Shown: one piece after another, positions 11,801-20,853 of the stretch
How positions within the stretch are numbered: position 1 is the first letter of the stretch
Layout: the number at the start of each line of letters is the position of its first letter
Assembly: GCF_964340395.1 (NCBI RefSeq)
Contig: NC_135560.1
Coordinates: 12,256,598 to 12,320,597 of the forward strand
Direction: 5' to 3'
Origin: Glandiceps talaboti
Lineage: Eukaryota > Hemichordata > Enteropneusta > Spengelidae
DNA length: 64,000 nucleotides
Notes under the pieces: model-generated
Seen by the model: only the letters and a program-made list of their open reading frames with translations
Told to the model about the DNA's origin: nothing
The model's database searches: none
Made by a program: the position numbers and the translations under genes

Positions 11801-12866
11801 TGTTTTCTTTTTTTTTTTTTTTTTTTTTTTTTTTGGGGGGGGGGGGGGGGGGGTGATGGGCATAGTACATCCTCATGGGGCCACAAAGGTCATACCAATA
11901 TTACTGCAACCTAGCTACCATGGACGAGGTCCACCTCATTCTCAACTATAACTTATTTCGTTCTGGGTTTAAATGCTAAACTAATGCTACATTTCCAGGT
12001 GTACAAATTCAATAGACAGAGTGATGCAGATCAACACTGCAAACGACTGTTTGGTGGATTTTACTACCCTTATACCTGTCAAAACAGGTATCTATGCTAG
12101 GTCCTATGATACAGCATTGACATAAAAAGTCACCCTCCACTACTTCTGGTGCAACTTTTCAGCATAATCAGTGTAGGGGCCATATTGGATAAACAACGGT
12201 ACAAAGAAAACAAAAATGTAATTAAAGTATAAATCCATGCTCTTACATAACAATATTCATATCGTGTAGGGAGACAAAACTAAAGAAAGAGTGCAGTGCT
12301 ATTACAATGACAAATAATGTGTGTATTGGGGGGGGGGTGTCATTCTGTAAAATGTGGTCTTTACCACGGGTCACTGGTGGGGAAGTATGTTTTTTTCCAT
12401 CAGCTCAGTTTGAGAACCTAATTTCAATGCCAAAACACCCACACCCGAAACTCCATCCCACCCCAGCTCAGTCCAGTTAGTTAACAATGACGCCATCTGT
12501 AACAACACTGCCATTTTACAATACTAAAGACTGGACCCAAAGAGATCTGAAACTGTATGTTGCAGCTTGACTACTAAAATACACGATTAACTGAAATCTG
12601 TAGTCTAGCATCAACTAGTCCTGCTTGCATACGGAGGAATTCGGGACTCGATTCTGACAATTGTCCCTCCCGGTGTTTAGAGTCAAGTCAGTAATACAGA
12701 CTCGTGCACCGTCATGTAAGCAGGACTAAGCATCAACCTGTTATAATAATATCATATATAAATTTCGCTGAAAACAACAAAACCATTAAAAGTCCAAAGC
12801 TTGCTTACCTGTCCTAACCGCACGATTATCCTTTGCATAGTAGTACTGCACTGTCGATCCGCTCAT
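8119..12866 (-). CDS. TMEM53: TMEM53-like DUF829 alpha/beta-hydrolase-fold protein, two exons, complete
   Basis: Exon 1 coding 12866-12809 and exon 2 8861-8119 (TAG stop) join in matching phase 1 to 266 aa; human TMEM53 is of similar length (277). The start MSGSTVQYYYAKDN was found by matching the CAG|GTAAGC donor to the TTTTCAG acceptor. Family marks: PLVILLGWLGA near residue 28, a nucleophile-elbow-like GFSIG with Ser98, an Asp in the CLTDPMCD segment, and a late His in SIHAQHLKNYPEEY. These give a Ser/Asp/His arrangement of the hydrolase fold. Catalysis has not been established for the family; vertebrate TMEM53 is a nuclear-envelope/ER protein linked to BMP signalling. I see no convincing membrane segment here, so this may be a soluble paralogue rather than the one-to-one TMEM53 orthologue. 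An intermediate exon is not needed by the phases but cannot be excluded. Confidence 0.8.
10391..10885. repeat. composite hairpin / foldback element
   Basis: Two imperfect hairpins face each other. CTAGACGTTCGGGC (10392) pairs with GCCCGAACAGTCTAG (10457-10471), and CTAGACCTCGGATGTTC (10807) pairs with GAACATCCGAGGGCTAG (10869-10885). The inner sequences AGTCTAGCGAATGTCA (10465-10480) and TGACATTCGCTAGAC (10798-10812) are also inverted. The arrangement looks like a non-autonomous TIR element with nested subterminal inverted repeats. Confidence 0.6.
11010..11102. repeat. foldback (MITE-like) repeat, copy 1
   Basis: Left arm CCACAGGCACTTGAATCAAT (11010) is inverted at 11077-11102 as ...ATTACTTCAAGTGCCTGTGG, separated by about 40 bases of T- and A-rich loop. 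The same left arm recurs at 12946. Confidence 0.7.
11808..11853. repeat. poly-T / poly-G tract
   Basis: About 24 T followed by about 20 G; length is likely uncertain in any assembly. Confidence 0.85.
12607..12737. mobile_element. 113-bp MITE with 15-bp TIRs and 9-bp target duplication
   Basis: The element spans 12616-12728. It begins TAGTCCTGCTTGCAT and ends ATGTAAGCAGGACTA, terminal inverted repeats with one mismatch. It is flanked on both sides by the identical 9-mer AGCATCAAC (12607-12615 and 12729-12737). No coding capacity. A 9-bp duplication is typical of Mutator-like elements, but the superfamily is an inference. Confidence 0.85.
12809..12866 (-). CDS. TMEM53: TMEM53-like exon 1 (start codon)
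   Basis: ATG at 12866-12864, 19 codons plus one base, then donor GTAAGC. It is too short to stand out as an open frame and was found through splice phase. Joined, it reads ...KDNRAVRTG-EKSPTKPLV. Confidence 0.7.
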
Positions 12867-12945
12867 GTAATCACTACCACAACTGTCGACATACGTAGCA
12901 CGTACCCGATGACCCGGTCAGATGGTTGACGTAATAGTAAAAAAA

Positions 12946-13002
12946 CCACAGGCACTTGAATCGATCTGTATGATTTAAAAATACATTGATTCAAGTGTGT
13001 TA
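12946..13002. repeat. foldback (MITE-like) repeat, copy 2
   Basis: CCACAGGCACTTGAATC at 12946 matches the arm of the 11010-11102 element. A shorter inverted partner, GATTCAAGTGTG, lies at 12988-12999. It sits about 80 bases upstream of the TMEM53-like start codon. Confidence 0.6.
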
Positions 13003-13841
13003 TTTTGTATCATGACCATCCTTGAATAGAACATCAGCCCACCCGTGTACCCAGAAGTGAATGTGCCGCATCGTTTTGTGTTCATCATTGCTCTGTCCCT
13101 GTGTGTGAGTCGAATACGTGTGCACTGTCAGATAAATAGGCATGAGGTGAAGTCCTCAACTCCCAGAGTCTGGGTAACCTATAGACTAGAGAGGTACGAG
13201 CGTGTTTTATCCAAGTTCCATACTGGTAATATTTATATCTACGTATTACCAATATAAATAATTCTTTTTCTTCAACTCCCTAGTTTCCAGTTTCTGGCGA
13301 AAAAATGTCACAAGGGAGCATATAAAGGGAGAGGGCCGGGAATTGGAGTCACTTTGACAAATCGGTTCTCGAGAGAAAGCCCAATCTGATTAAAATATGA
13401 TGTGCTGAAAGCGGCTAGCAGGGACATGTATTATTGCTTAGATTGCCGTTTTCTTAGAATGTCATACGAATCTTGCTGCTACAAATGCATCAATCTCTAT
13501 ACACTACGTAGAAATATTTACAAGGGTCATCTTTCAAATTCGAACAAAATGCACATTTGCTCAACAAAAACATACCTGCATGAAGAAAATGTGCCAAATA
13601 AAGTTATGCACTATCACTGGGGGCAAAAAATGTGTTTTGTAACGATAAAAATGGACCTTTTACAATAAAGCGAGCACTGTATAAGATCCTCAAAGGCAAG
13701 TCAAGTGACGTAACTGTAAAATGTTCACTGGTCCCCTGCCTCCTTTCTGCCGCTGCTGGCGCTACACTCACGTGAGTGCAGAGGTGAGTGCAGCGTAGTA
13801 AATGTTTTTTGTACCCACCACTATAAAAAAAAACAACATGA

Positions 13842-14121
13842 TGGGTACAAAAACATATCTAGTATACCCCCACGAGTATCTGTTTATTTGCTGATTTATT
13901 TAATTATTTTATTTGTCCCTATACTTTTTTATAGCGATGGGTACAAAAAAACATATCTTGTATACCCCCACGAGTATCTGTTTATTTGCTGGTTTATTTC
14001 ATTATTTTATTTGTCCCTATACTTTTTAATAGCGATGGGTACAAAAAACATATCTAGTATACCCCCACGAGTATCTGTTTATTTGCTGGTTTATTTAATT
14101 ATTTTATTTATCCCTATACTT
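13842..14121. repeat. three-copy 96-98-bp tandem repeat
   Basis: Units start with TGGGTACAAAAA at 13842, 13938 and 14036, and contain TATACCCCCACGAGTATCTG. They are about 95% identical. An inverted partial copy of the unit junction (GTACCCACCACTATAAAA) sits just upstream at 13811-13828. Confidence 0.9.
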
Positions 14122-14156
14122 GTCGTTCGTTTGCTTGTTCATTTGTCATTTATTTG

Positions 14157-14161
14157 ATAGT

Positions 14162-14212
<51 letters not shown>

Positions 14213-14280
14213 TTTGTTTGTTTGTTTGTTTGTTTGTTCGTTTTGTTTTGTTTGTTCGTTTTGTTTTGTTTTGTTTGTCA
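14157..14280. repeat. (TTTA)n(TTTG)n(TTTTG)n
   Basis: About fifteen TTTA units, then TTTG and TTTTG units. The hydrophobic FLIY-rich translation is a repeat artefact. Confidence 0.9.
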
Positions 14281-16503
14281 CACGGTTCCTGGGTCCCCTG
14301 TGATTTACCGAGTACTTGCGAAATGCATTTTCATATATGAAAATACATTCGTAGAAAATATCAGATAATCTGATAACTGTAATATTACGAATACTCTATC
14401 ATCAATCATACTTTTTTTTCAAACTTATCCATGATTAGTAAAGCAATAACTAACTTTCATATGAACCGTTACATATCCCCGCCCCAACAAATATAGTGGC
14501 TCGTGAATCAATATAAGTATGATGATTTGGTCATGAAATATCAGCCTTTGTTAGTCTAAGATAACACTAATGATAATAGATCATAATAAAAACATAATGA
14601 TAATAAATGGAGGTTATGTATAATCATGATTTCAGAAAAAAATGGTAATTCACGTCATAAATATACATAAAACAGAATAAAGATTATGATAAAATCCCAC
14701 ATCAATTAATACTCTAGTGATGATTATATTCGTCGTCATCTGCCACCCAAAATTGATTGGTAGTGCTAGAGATAGATCATTAGTCTGTATTCAGACGCGG
14801 ATCATATTTTGTAGTATTCCTAAATTTTGAAATATTTATTTATTTATTACTAATTTAATTAGTAATAAATATGTATGTACAAATATATAACCCATTACAT
14901 GAGATATAATAATCAGCTTGTACACGGTGTGTACATTCTCTGTTCTAGACATGACACAGAACGTGGGCTACTACTCACCGAGGATTCGCACACATTATAT
15001 AAATATAATCTGACGTCGTCATCGAACGTCCAACGTTCACCATGTTTTGATTCTATTACATGTAATTTCAGCAGCAAAAAAAACAGTATTAAAGATAGAT
15101 TACAAGAAAGGCAAAACGACTGTTGACAGTCTAATGTATCATATGAGACGAGGCCGTAGCAGGATCACTATGAGGTTATGTCAAGGCGAAATTTAGTAGG
15201 GTGGGTGCGGCATATAGCATCACTAATTTATTCACCAAATTTAGTCACGTAATATGCGTATCATAGTAACGGTACATATATATGTTATACATCTATATAT
15301 AATCGATATATTCACGAATATATTTTGTAATTCCAAACAAGCAATGCAAAGATGATGCCCAATGAAGAAATATCTGTATCGTGTAAATATGACACATGCA
15401 TATTATATGAAAAAAAAAGGTACAAAATCTGTTATGATTTGCATTATGTGGCAAGTGATAGAAAATTTGTAAAAAGCGTCATGACATAAGGCCTACCTAC
15501 AAAACAATCATTCATACTTGTGCAAATAATGTCGCTATATGTAAAGGTAGATTACCAATGTGTAATCAGTTCTTGCCAAACCCGTAGGAAATGGTTGAAA
15601 TATCGTATTCACAGACAGACAGACTGGCAGGTGGTCTTACATTACTTACCCATACGGGCGATAACCGCGAGGGACTTTTGATTGCTGTGCATTCAAGTTC
15701 ACGTCTTCACGCATTGCCTAACTTCCACCAATCCCACATCCAACCATTGCCACAACCATTGTAGCATATAATATCAGAATATATCAGTCAAATTGCTGCT
15801 GACATGCAGTGAATCACATGGTCAATTGTTAGTTGTGGTGTGAGGAGAGGATTTGGTTTCGGTTCAAATGAGTGTACACTTTTTGCAGGTATGTAAGGGT
15901 ACCAGAATTTACAAAGTGAGCTTAAAATTGTTCAACACGAACTTTGTTGAAAATGGCAAACAAACTGAGCAAGTCTGTCATTTTGACTGAGGCGAAACTG
16001 GTGTGAAACGACTATGATGAAGGGGGAAACAGTGTGGTGCAGAGGGATGCTGACCTCAGTGATCCAGACAACGTCGGTATACGCATTGTGCCAATCTAGT
16101 CTGTGTGAGTTCTGGTGTTCAATTCTGGAAATTTCAAAACACAGGATTTAATTAATGCAGTTAATGCAGTGCTTTCACACAAATTCACTTTGTCTACTAG
16201 TGGGAAATACCACCATGTTGAAATTATCAATGTGGCGACATTGGTTGGATAGCCTCCTTTAATACCACTGATTCTGAGACACGTGTCCTTGTTTACGCCC
16301 GACAGCATAGTTGTTAACCATTTCTTCAAAACGTCTCTTGAACAGGGATATACAAGAATATTTTTTTTACAGCGATGGATGTATCATTTCAGACCCGGAG
16401 ACCCAAGTTTATGAAAGAGGTCTAATATATAGTGGTACAGCAGCAGTCATTATTCGAACACATTATAAATACTTACCTATTGCTTTGGATTTCACGAAGC
16501 AAA

Positions 16504-17655
16504 ATGACTTCGGAGAAAGTCATAAAAGTGTCTATTACATTTCTCATCATCTCTCTTTACTTCCTTGCTCGTAATCTTCACCATGTAAAAATTAAACCTA
16601 AAAGCCATCATCAATTACCATACAAGATTGGGGGACAAGATATTAATTTTCAACAGCTGACGACTGCCGTAACCACCGACGGTAACCTAAGCCGACAGGA
16701 ATCACAACAGGAGCTTGGAGTAGAATTTAATATTCAGAAAATTAAATATAAGATCAGGAATAATACGCTAAGCCAAGATAAATCACAAAATCAGCATGAA
16801 GAAAGGTTGAATACTCCGATAAGAAAGCATCTTCCGGATGTAATCATCGCTGGAGTTAAAAAATGTGGTACTGGAGCCTTGAAGACATTTTTATCTTGTC
16901 ACCCGTCGGTAGCTATGACAACTGGAGAGGTTCATTATTTCGATATCAATTACTCCCGGAGTATACATTGGTACGTTCAGCAGATGCCTGTATCAACAGC
17001 AGGACAACTTGTTATTGAGAAAACACCCAACTACTTTGACAAACCTGACATTCCGCGAAAAGTATACAAAGACGTCTCACCTCAAACAAAAATTGTCTTT
17101 GTTTTTTGTGACCCTGTAACTAGAGCTGTGTCTGATTATGTCCATGTGCAACACATGAAACTCTTCCCAATCGTTGGAAAAAACGACATACATAATTTAT
17201 TCTCGGAAGAGGGCTACAGAATAAATGATACTTTTGAATCCTCAGTTCTAGACCCAAATGGTAAACTTGTCACTGATAATCCACTTATCAGTGTAGGGGT
17301 GTATATAAAACACCTTCAGAATTGGTTGAAAGTCTTCCCTTCCTCACAAATACACATATTGGATGGTGATGTGTTCAAGACGGATCCCAGTGTCGAATTA
17401 CAAAGCATTGAAACATTTCTAAATATAAAGCGATATTTCACCAAGGACAACTTTTACTTTGACAAGAAACAAGGGTTTTATTGTTTGTGGAAACCCCAAA
17501 AACTGTGTCTTGGTGAAGACAAAGGTAGAACTCACCCGAAGGTTCGTCAAGATGTTCTTGATAAGTTGAAAGCCTATTATCAACCCTTCAATAGACAACT
17601 TGTACAAATTTCTAAGTTGGAAAATCTGACAGATCATACCTTAAACTTTCACTGA
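16504..17655 (+). CDS. heparan sulfate glucosamine 3-O-sulfotransferase-like, copy 1
   Basis: A 383-aa type II membrane protein of the Golgi sulfotransferase type, which would use PAPS to sulfate heparan sulfate glucosamine. The start ATG at 16504 gives a short cytosolic end (MTSEK) and a signal anchor, about residues 6-22. A stem runs to about residue 108, then the sulfotransferase domain. Seen: 5'-PSB-like GVKKCGTGAL (117-126), catalytic-type EVHYFD (Glu142, His144, Asp147), EKTPNYF, 3'-PB-like CDPVTRAVSDY (202-212), and a C-terminal GFYCL...KLCLG..KGRTHP with the family disulfide cysteines. Odd: the family Arg that opens the 3'-phosphate motif is Cys202, and the Arg after GGT is Gly124. 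The domain is encoded in one exon. The nearest relatives are probably HS3ST1/HS3ST5-type, but the exact substrate is unknown. Tandem with the gene at 20854. Confidence 0.88.
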   Translation: MTSEKVIKVSITFLIISLYFLARNLHHVKIKPKSHHQLPYKIGGQDINFQQLTTAVTTDGNLSRQESQQELGVEFNIQKIKYKIRNNTLSQDKSQNQHEERLNTPIRKHLPDVIIAGVKKCGTGALKTFLSCHPSVAMTTGEVHYFDINYSRSIHWYVQQMPVSTAGQLVIEKTPNYFDKPDIPRKVYKDVSPQTKIVFVFCDPVTRAVSDYVHVQHMKLFPIVGKNDIHNLFSEEGYRINDTFESSVLDPNGKLVTDNPLISVGVYIKHLQNWLKVFPSSQIHILDGDVFKTDPSVELQSIETFLNIKRYFTKDNFYFDKKQGFYCLWKPQKLCLGEDKGRTHPKVRQDVLDKLKAYYQPFNRQLVQISKLENLTDHTLNFH

Positions 17656-18200
17656 ACGTATTCAAAATTTGACATTTATCTTTTTATTATACGCCCTCAG
17701 CGGTAATCTTTCCCCTTTCCACCTTTTATCCATATGGAAACCCTTGAATCTGTATGCGTACTGCCCTAAGACTAAACAAGTACTATTCGAAAGGGAGGAC
17801 TTTCCATCGACGGAGTGATAACATTGGAGCTCGTATAACCTGTGATATATTATGTGGTTACTATAATATTAAACATTCCAAGGTAGACGAGAATTTATAT
17901 CTATATTCCAAACTTTTCACATGGATGAGACTCTGCATGCATATATTTCACACGTGTGATTATTTCCAACATCTTAAACCATCGATAATTTCTTGACCAG
18001 ATATGCTCCATAATTTATGTGCACTTACGTAACACAGGAATATTTGGATACAAAATCACTGGATAAATATCCAGGGTGTAATTCTTAAGAAACTGGAAAG
18101 GAACCGTTCTTTATTTATTTATTTATGGCAACCCTACAGTTATCCCCCTACATACAAATGGCATATATTCTTGTTTACTTTTACTATCTCAGACCAAATC

Positions 18201-18392
18201 TTATTACACATTGGGTTAAGTGTTATTACATATTGGGTTTGTATTACATATTGGGTTAAGATGGTGTTATATATAATTACATATTGGGTTGATTATTACA
18301 CATTGGGTTAAGTGTTATTACATATTGGGTTTGTATTACATATTGGGTTAAGATGGTATTACATATTGGGTTGATTATTACATATTTGGGTT
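18201..18392. repeat. nested ATTACATATTGGGTT minisatellite
   Basis: About nine copies of a 15-bp core with variable spacers, organised in two 92-bp higher-order units (starts 18201 and 18293). Confidence 0.9.
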
Positions 18393-18580
18393 ATACAACT
18401 ACGACTTTTGCCAGGGCTACAAAAATTTGTTCACAACAAAACTAACCAAACTGTTAGAACACTTCTAAACCAGATACTGGAGAGGCAAGCCTCCTTAAAT
18501 ACCCGAACTTAATATTTTACCTGAATCGACTTTAAAATGCATTGGTTTAGACATATCTGAATGTACATTATAAAGGAAAC

Positions 18581-18860
18581 CACTAGCCCCGTCTACACGG
18601 CACTAAAAATCCTACCTGAGGTAGGATTCAGGATAGTTTGAAGCCCGTGTAGACGCAAACGCGTCCTGAACCTGTCCTGAAACCGTCCTAACTTAGGACA
18701 CCTTTGAGAGGTTTCCTGAAACCCGTCCTATGTACTGTCAGGATGGAAGGTGCGACATCTCCGCTGTAACCTTCCTACGTGTAGACACAAATCTATCCTA
18801 TCTCAGGTAGGACTTGGGACTGCCTCAGATAGGACGACCTACGTGTAGATGGAGCTACTG
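18581..18860. mobile_element. ~280-bp TIR element with internal inverted repeats
   Basis: The left end CACTAGCCCCGTCTACACGG is matched in inversion by ACGTGTAGATGGAGCTACTG at 18841-18860. Inside, CGTGTAGACGCAAACGCGTCC and CGTGTAGACACAAATCTATCC-like motifs and several CCTACCTGAGGTAGG/TCCTGAA palindromes repeat. No open frame. Target duplication not clear; probably an aged non-autonomous DNA transposon. Confidence 0.6.
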
Positions 18861-20135
18861 TGTGAGAAATTAAAGAATTTATCTCGCGTAGTAAAGATGT
18901 ATGGTTTTGTAAAGCATTTATTTTAAAGTAATCAGCAGCACAATATCATTTGGACTAAACTGAAGACGAAAGTTTGTCTAATATTATACCCCACCTGAAC
19001 TTCTATTGACAGGTTACAAATTTATGTGCAGACCCTTTACATATAGTGTGTTTATATTCATGGGCTTTCTATGGCTTGAGTGATTGGTTCTAAATTTTAG
19101 AGTTTAGTTTGTGTGATGTAATATTATCGGGCTCATTATGTTTGACTTAATTTGGCCAATGTATGCATTTGTTAAATGTATTAAAGATACCTTGCTCCAT
19201 TAGACATGGTATATAAGTTACTGTTATTTGCATAAATGAAATACACTGTAACGAACGAACGAACATCACTTTTAATGACGTCAGTATAGTATAGTAGTGC
19301 ACACTCACAGAACCCATATAAGCTTATAGTTAAGACTGGTAGCAGCTTGTTTTGTATTTTGCATGCATGATTAATGTGTGAAATCGAATTTGCAGAAATA
19401 CAGATCCATCATGACAGCGCTCAGTAGGTAAGTGGAACATTCCATATTGACTAATATAATGATATATCACAAATAATAAATGCAGGTACATCCAATGACT
19501 GAGATACTGAGACAAATCATGATTTTACTTGTACTGTAAAAATATTTTGATAGTGTGTTATCTATAGTTGGGTAATCTGTAGTCAAACCCCCTGGTTTTC
19601 ACCTGCATGCTTGAAAGACGGTTTCTCTATTTCCATTACCTACTTTAAAGGCAGGTTTTCAGTTGCTACCTTTTCTTCAACATTTCTACTATTCCATAGC
19701 TCTTCGCATCCTTATGTATGGATCTGAACTTTTGGAGTTTGGAAGCGGAGAGGTGACTACATACATGTACTGAAAAGGGTCCAATGGATCAGTGTTAGGA
19801 GTATGTGTCTGCTTTCAAGTCCCTGTGCATGTTGCCAAACGTTGCAGCTGTAGGTCCTGGTTAAAAAGTTGCAGTTGTAAGTCCTGGTTCAAAATTATCA
19901 ATTTGGCAACTTCTAGGTTTAATTACAGTTATGCTAAATTATAGAGGAATCAGGTGTTAAAGCAGAATACATGGAAAAATCATTGACGTTTTACAGGTCA
20001 ATATTAGCTTTTTTTCTCTGGGATTTTTGTTGGGATTTCGTTGATAGGAAACACTATCACTACTCCATACAGAATGGTAGCTACAGCTGTTTTGGCTTAA
20101 ATATACTTTGAGGTAAAATGCATTTTTAATTAAAA

Positions 20136-20286
20136 GTGTGTGTGTGTGGGGGGGGGTGTGGATGCGGTGTGGGTGGTTGGGTGGGTGGGTGGGTGGGTGT
20201 GTGTGTGGGTGGGTGGGTGGGCGGTGGTGGATGGGTGGGTATGTGTGTGTGTGTGTGTGTGAGTGAGTGGGTGGGTGGGTGGGTGA
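20136..20286. repeat. GT / GGGT satellite
   Basis: Mixed TG, GGTG and GGGTGGGT units over 150 bases, G-rich on the + strand (runs of three G at short intervals). Confidence 0.9.
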
Positions 20287-20853
20287 ATAATTAGAGAAGC
20301 AATCTGTTACGTCATCTAGATTAACTGCTTGTTTTTAATCGTAAGGGGGACCTTAAGCGGATTGTCTGAGGATAATTCGTAGTAGAGGCGTGGGAACAGC
20401 TAAGATTTGATATTTTGATTTTATTCCGAAAAAAAAGTCAAAATTACAAATTACAAACGTCATGCGAAGTAGTCTATATCGAAGAAACTCTCGGGGTTAC
20501 TGTATTTGATAGATGCCGGACATGTTGTATGCTATTAATTTTTGTATGCTAATCTTGTCTCGATATATTATAGTCTGTACAACCAATACACAGTGATGAG
20601 GCATACTATTTCAGAACTTGAGAACTTTCAAGTACTCTATAAAGATAAGCACACACTTTACTTTGGACAGTAAAAGCTGTAGCTATGTCAAAACGCTTGA
20701 TAAATTAAACACAATTACAAAAATATATCAATAATTTATCGAAATAACAGTTTATTGAGTTGATATATTGACATATTTGTCTACCTTCTCTTTTTGTACA
20801 GGAGATGTGGAGATGTACATAAATTATATACTGCAACTACTACGAAGAAATTC

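Larger units (their letters stand above)
8862..12808 (-). other. TMEM53: TMEM53-like intron 1, repeat-rich
   Basis: 3.9-kb intron. At 9290-9600 several degenerate copies of a GACCCCACTTTAGACCAAA-like word occur, probably an old repeat. It also holds a composite hairpin element (10391-10885), a foldback (11010-11102), a poly-T/poly-G tract and a MITE (12616-12728), listed separately. Confidence 0.6.
12867..16503. other. intergenic region between TMEM53-like and first sulfotransferase
   Basis: Head-to-head spacer that must contain both 5' regions. No coding sequence supported. It holds the foldback copy 2, a perfect ACTCACGTGAGT palindrome near 13767, a 96-98-bp tandem array (13842-14121), tetranucleotide runs, and a 14-bp-arm palindrome (14842-14870). 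A possible splice acceptor TTTTTTACAG at about 16373 suggests the CDS exon at 16504 has an upstream non-coding exon. Confidence 0.5.
17656..20853. other. spacer between the two sulfotransferase genes
   Basis: The first ~175 bases (TTTTATTATACGCCCTCAGC, GGACTTTCCATCGACGGAG) are homologous to sequence after copy 2 (22165-22340), so the duplication included 3' flank. The rest holds an ATTACATATTGGGTT array, a TIR-type repeat (18581-18860), and GT/GGGT satellite. No coding sequence supported. Confidence 0.6.
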
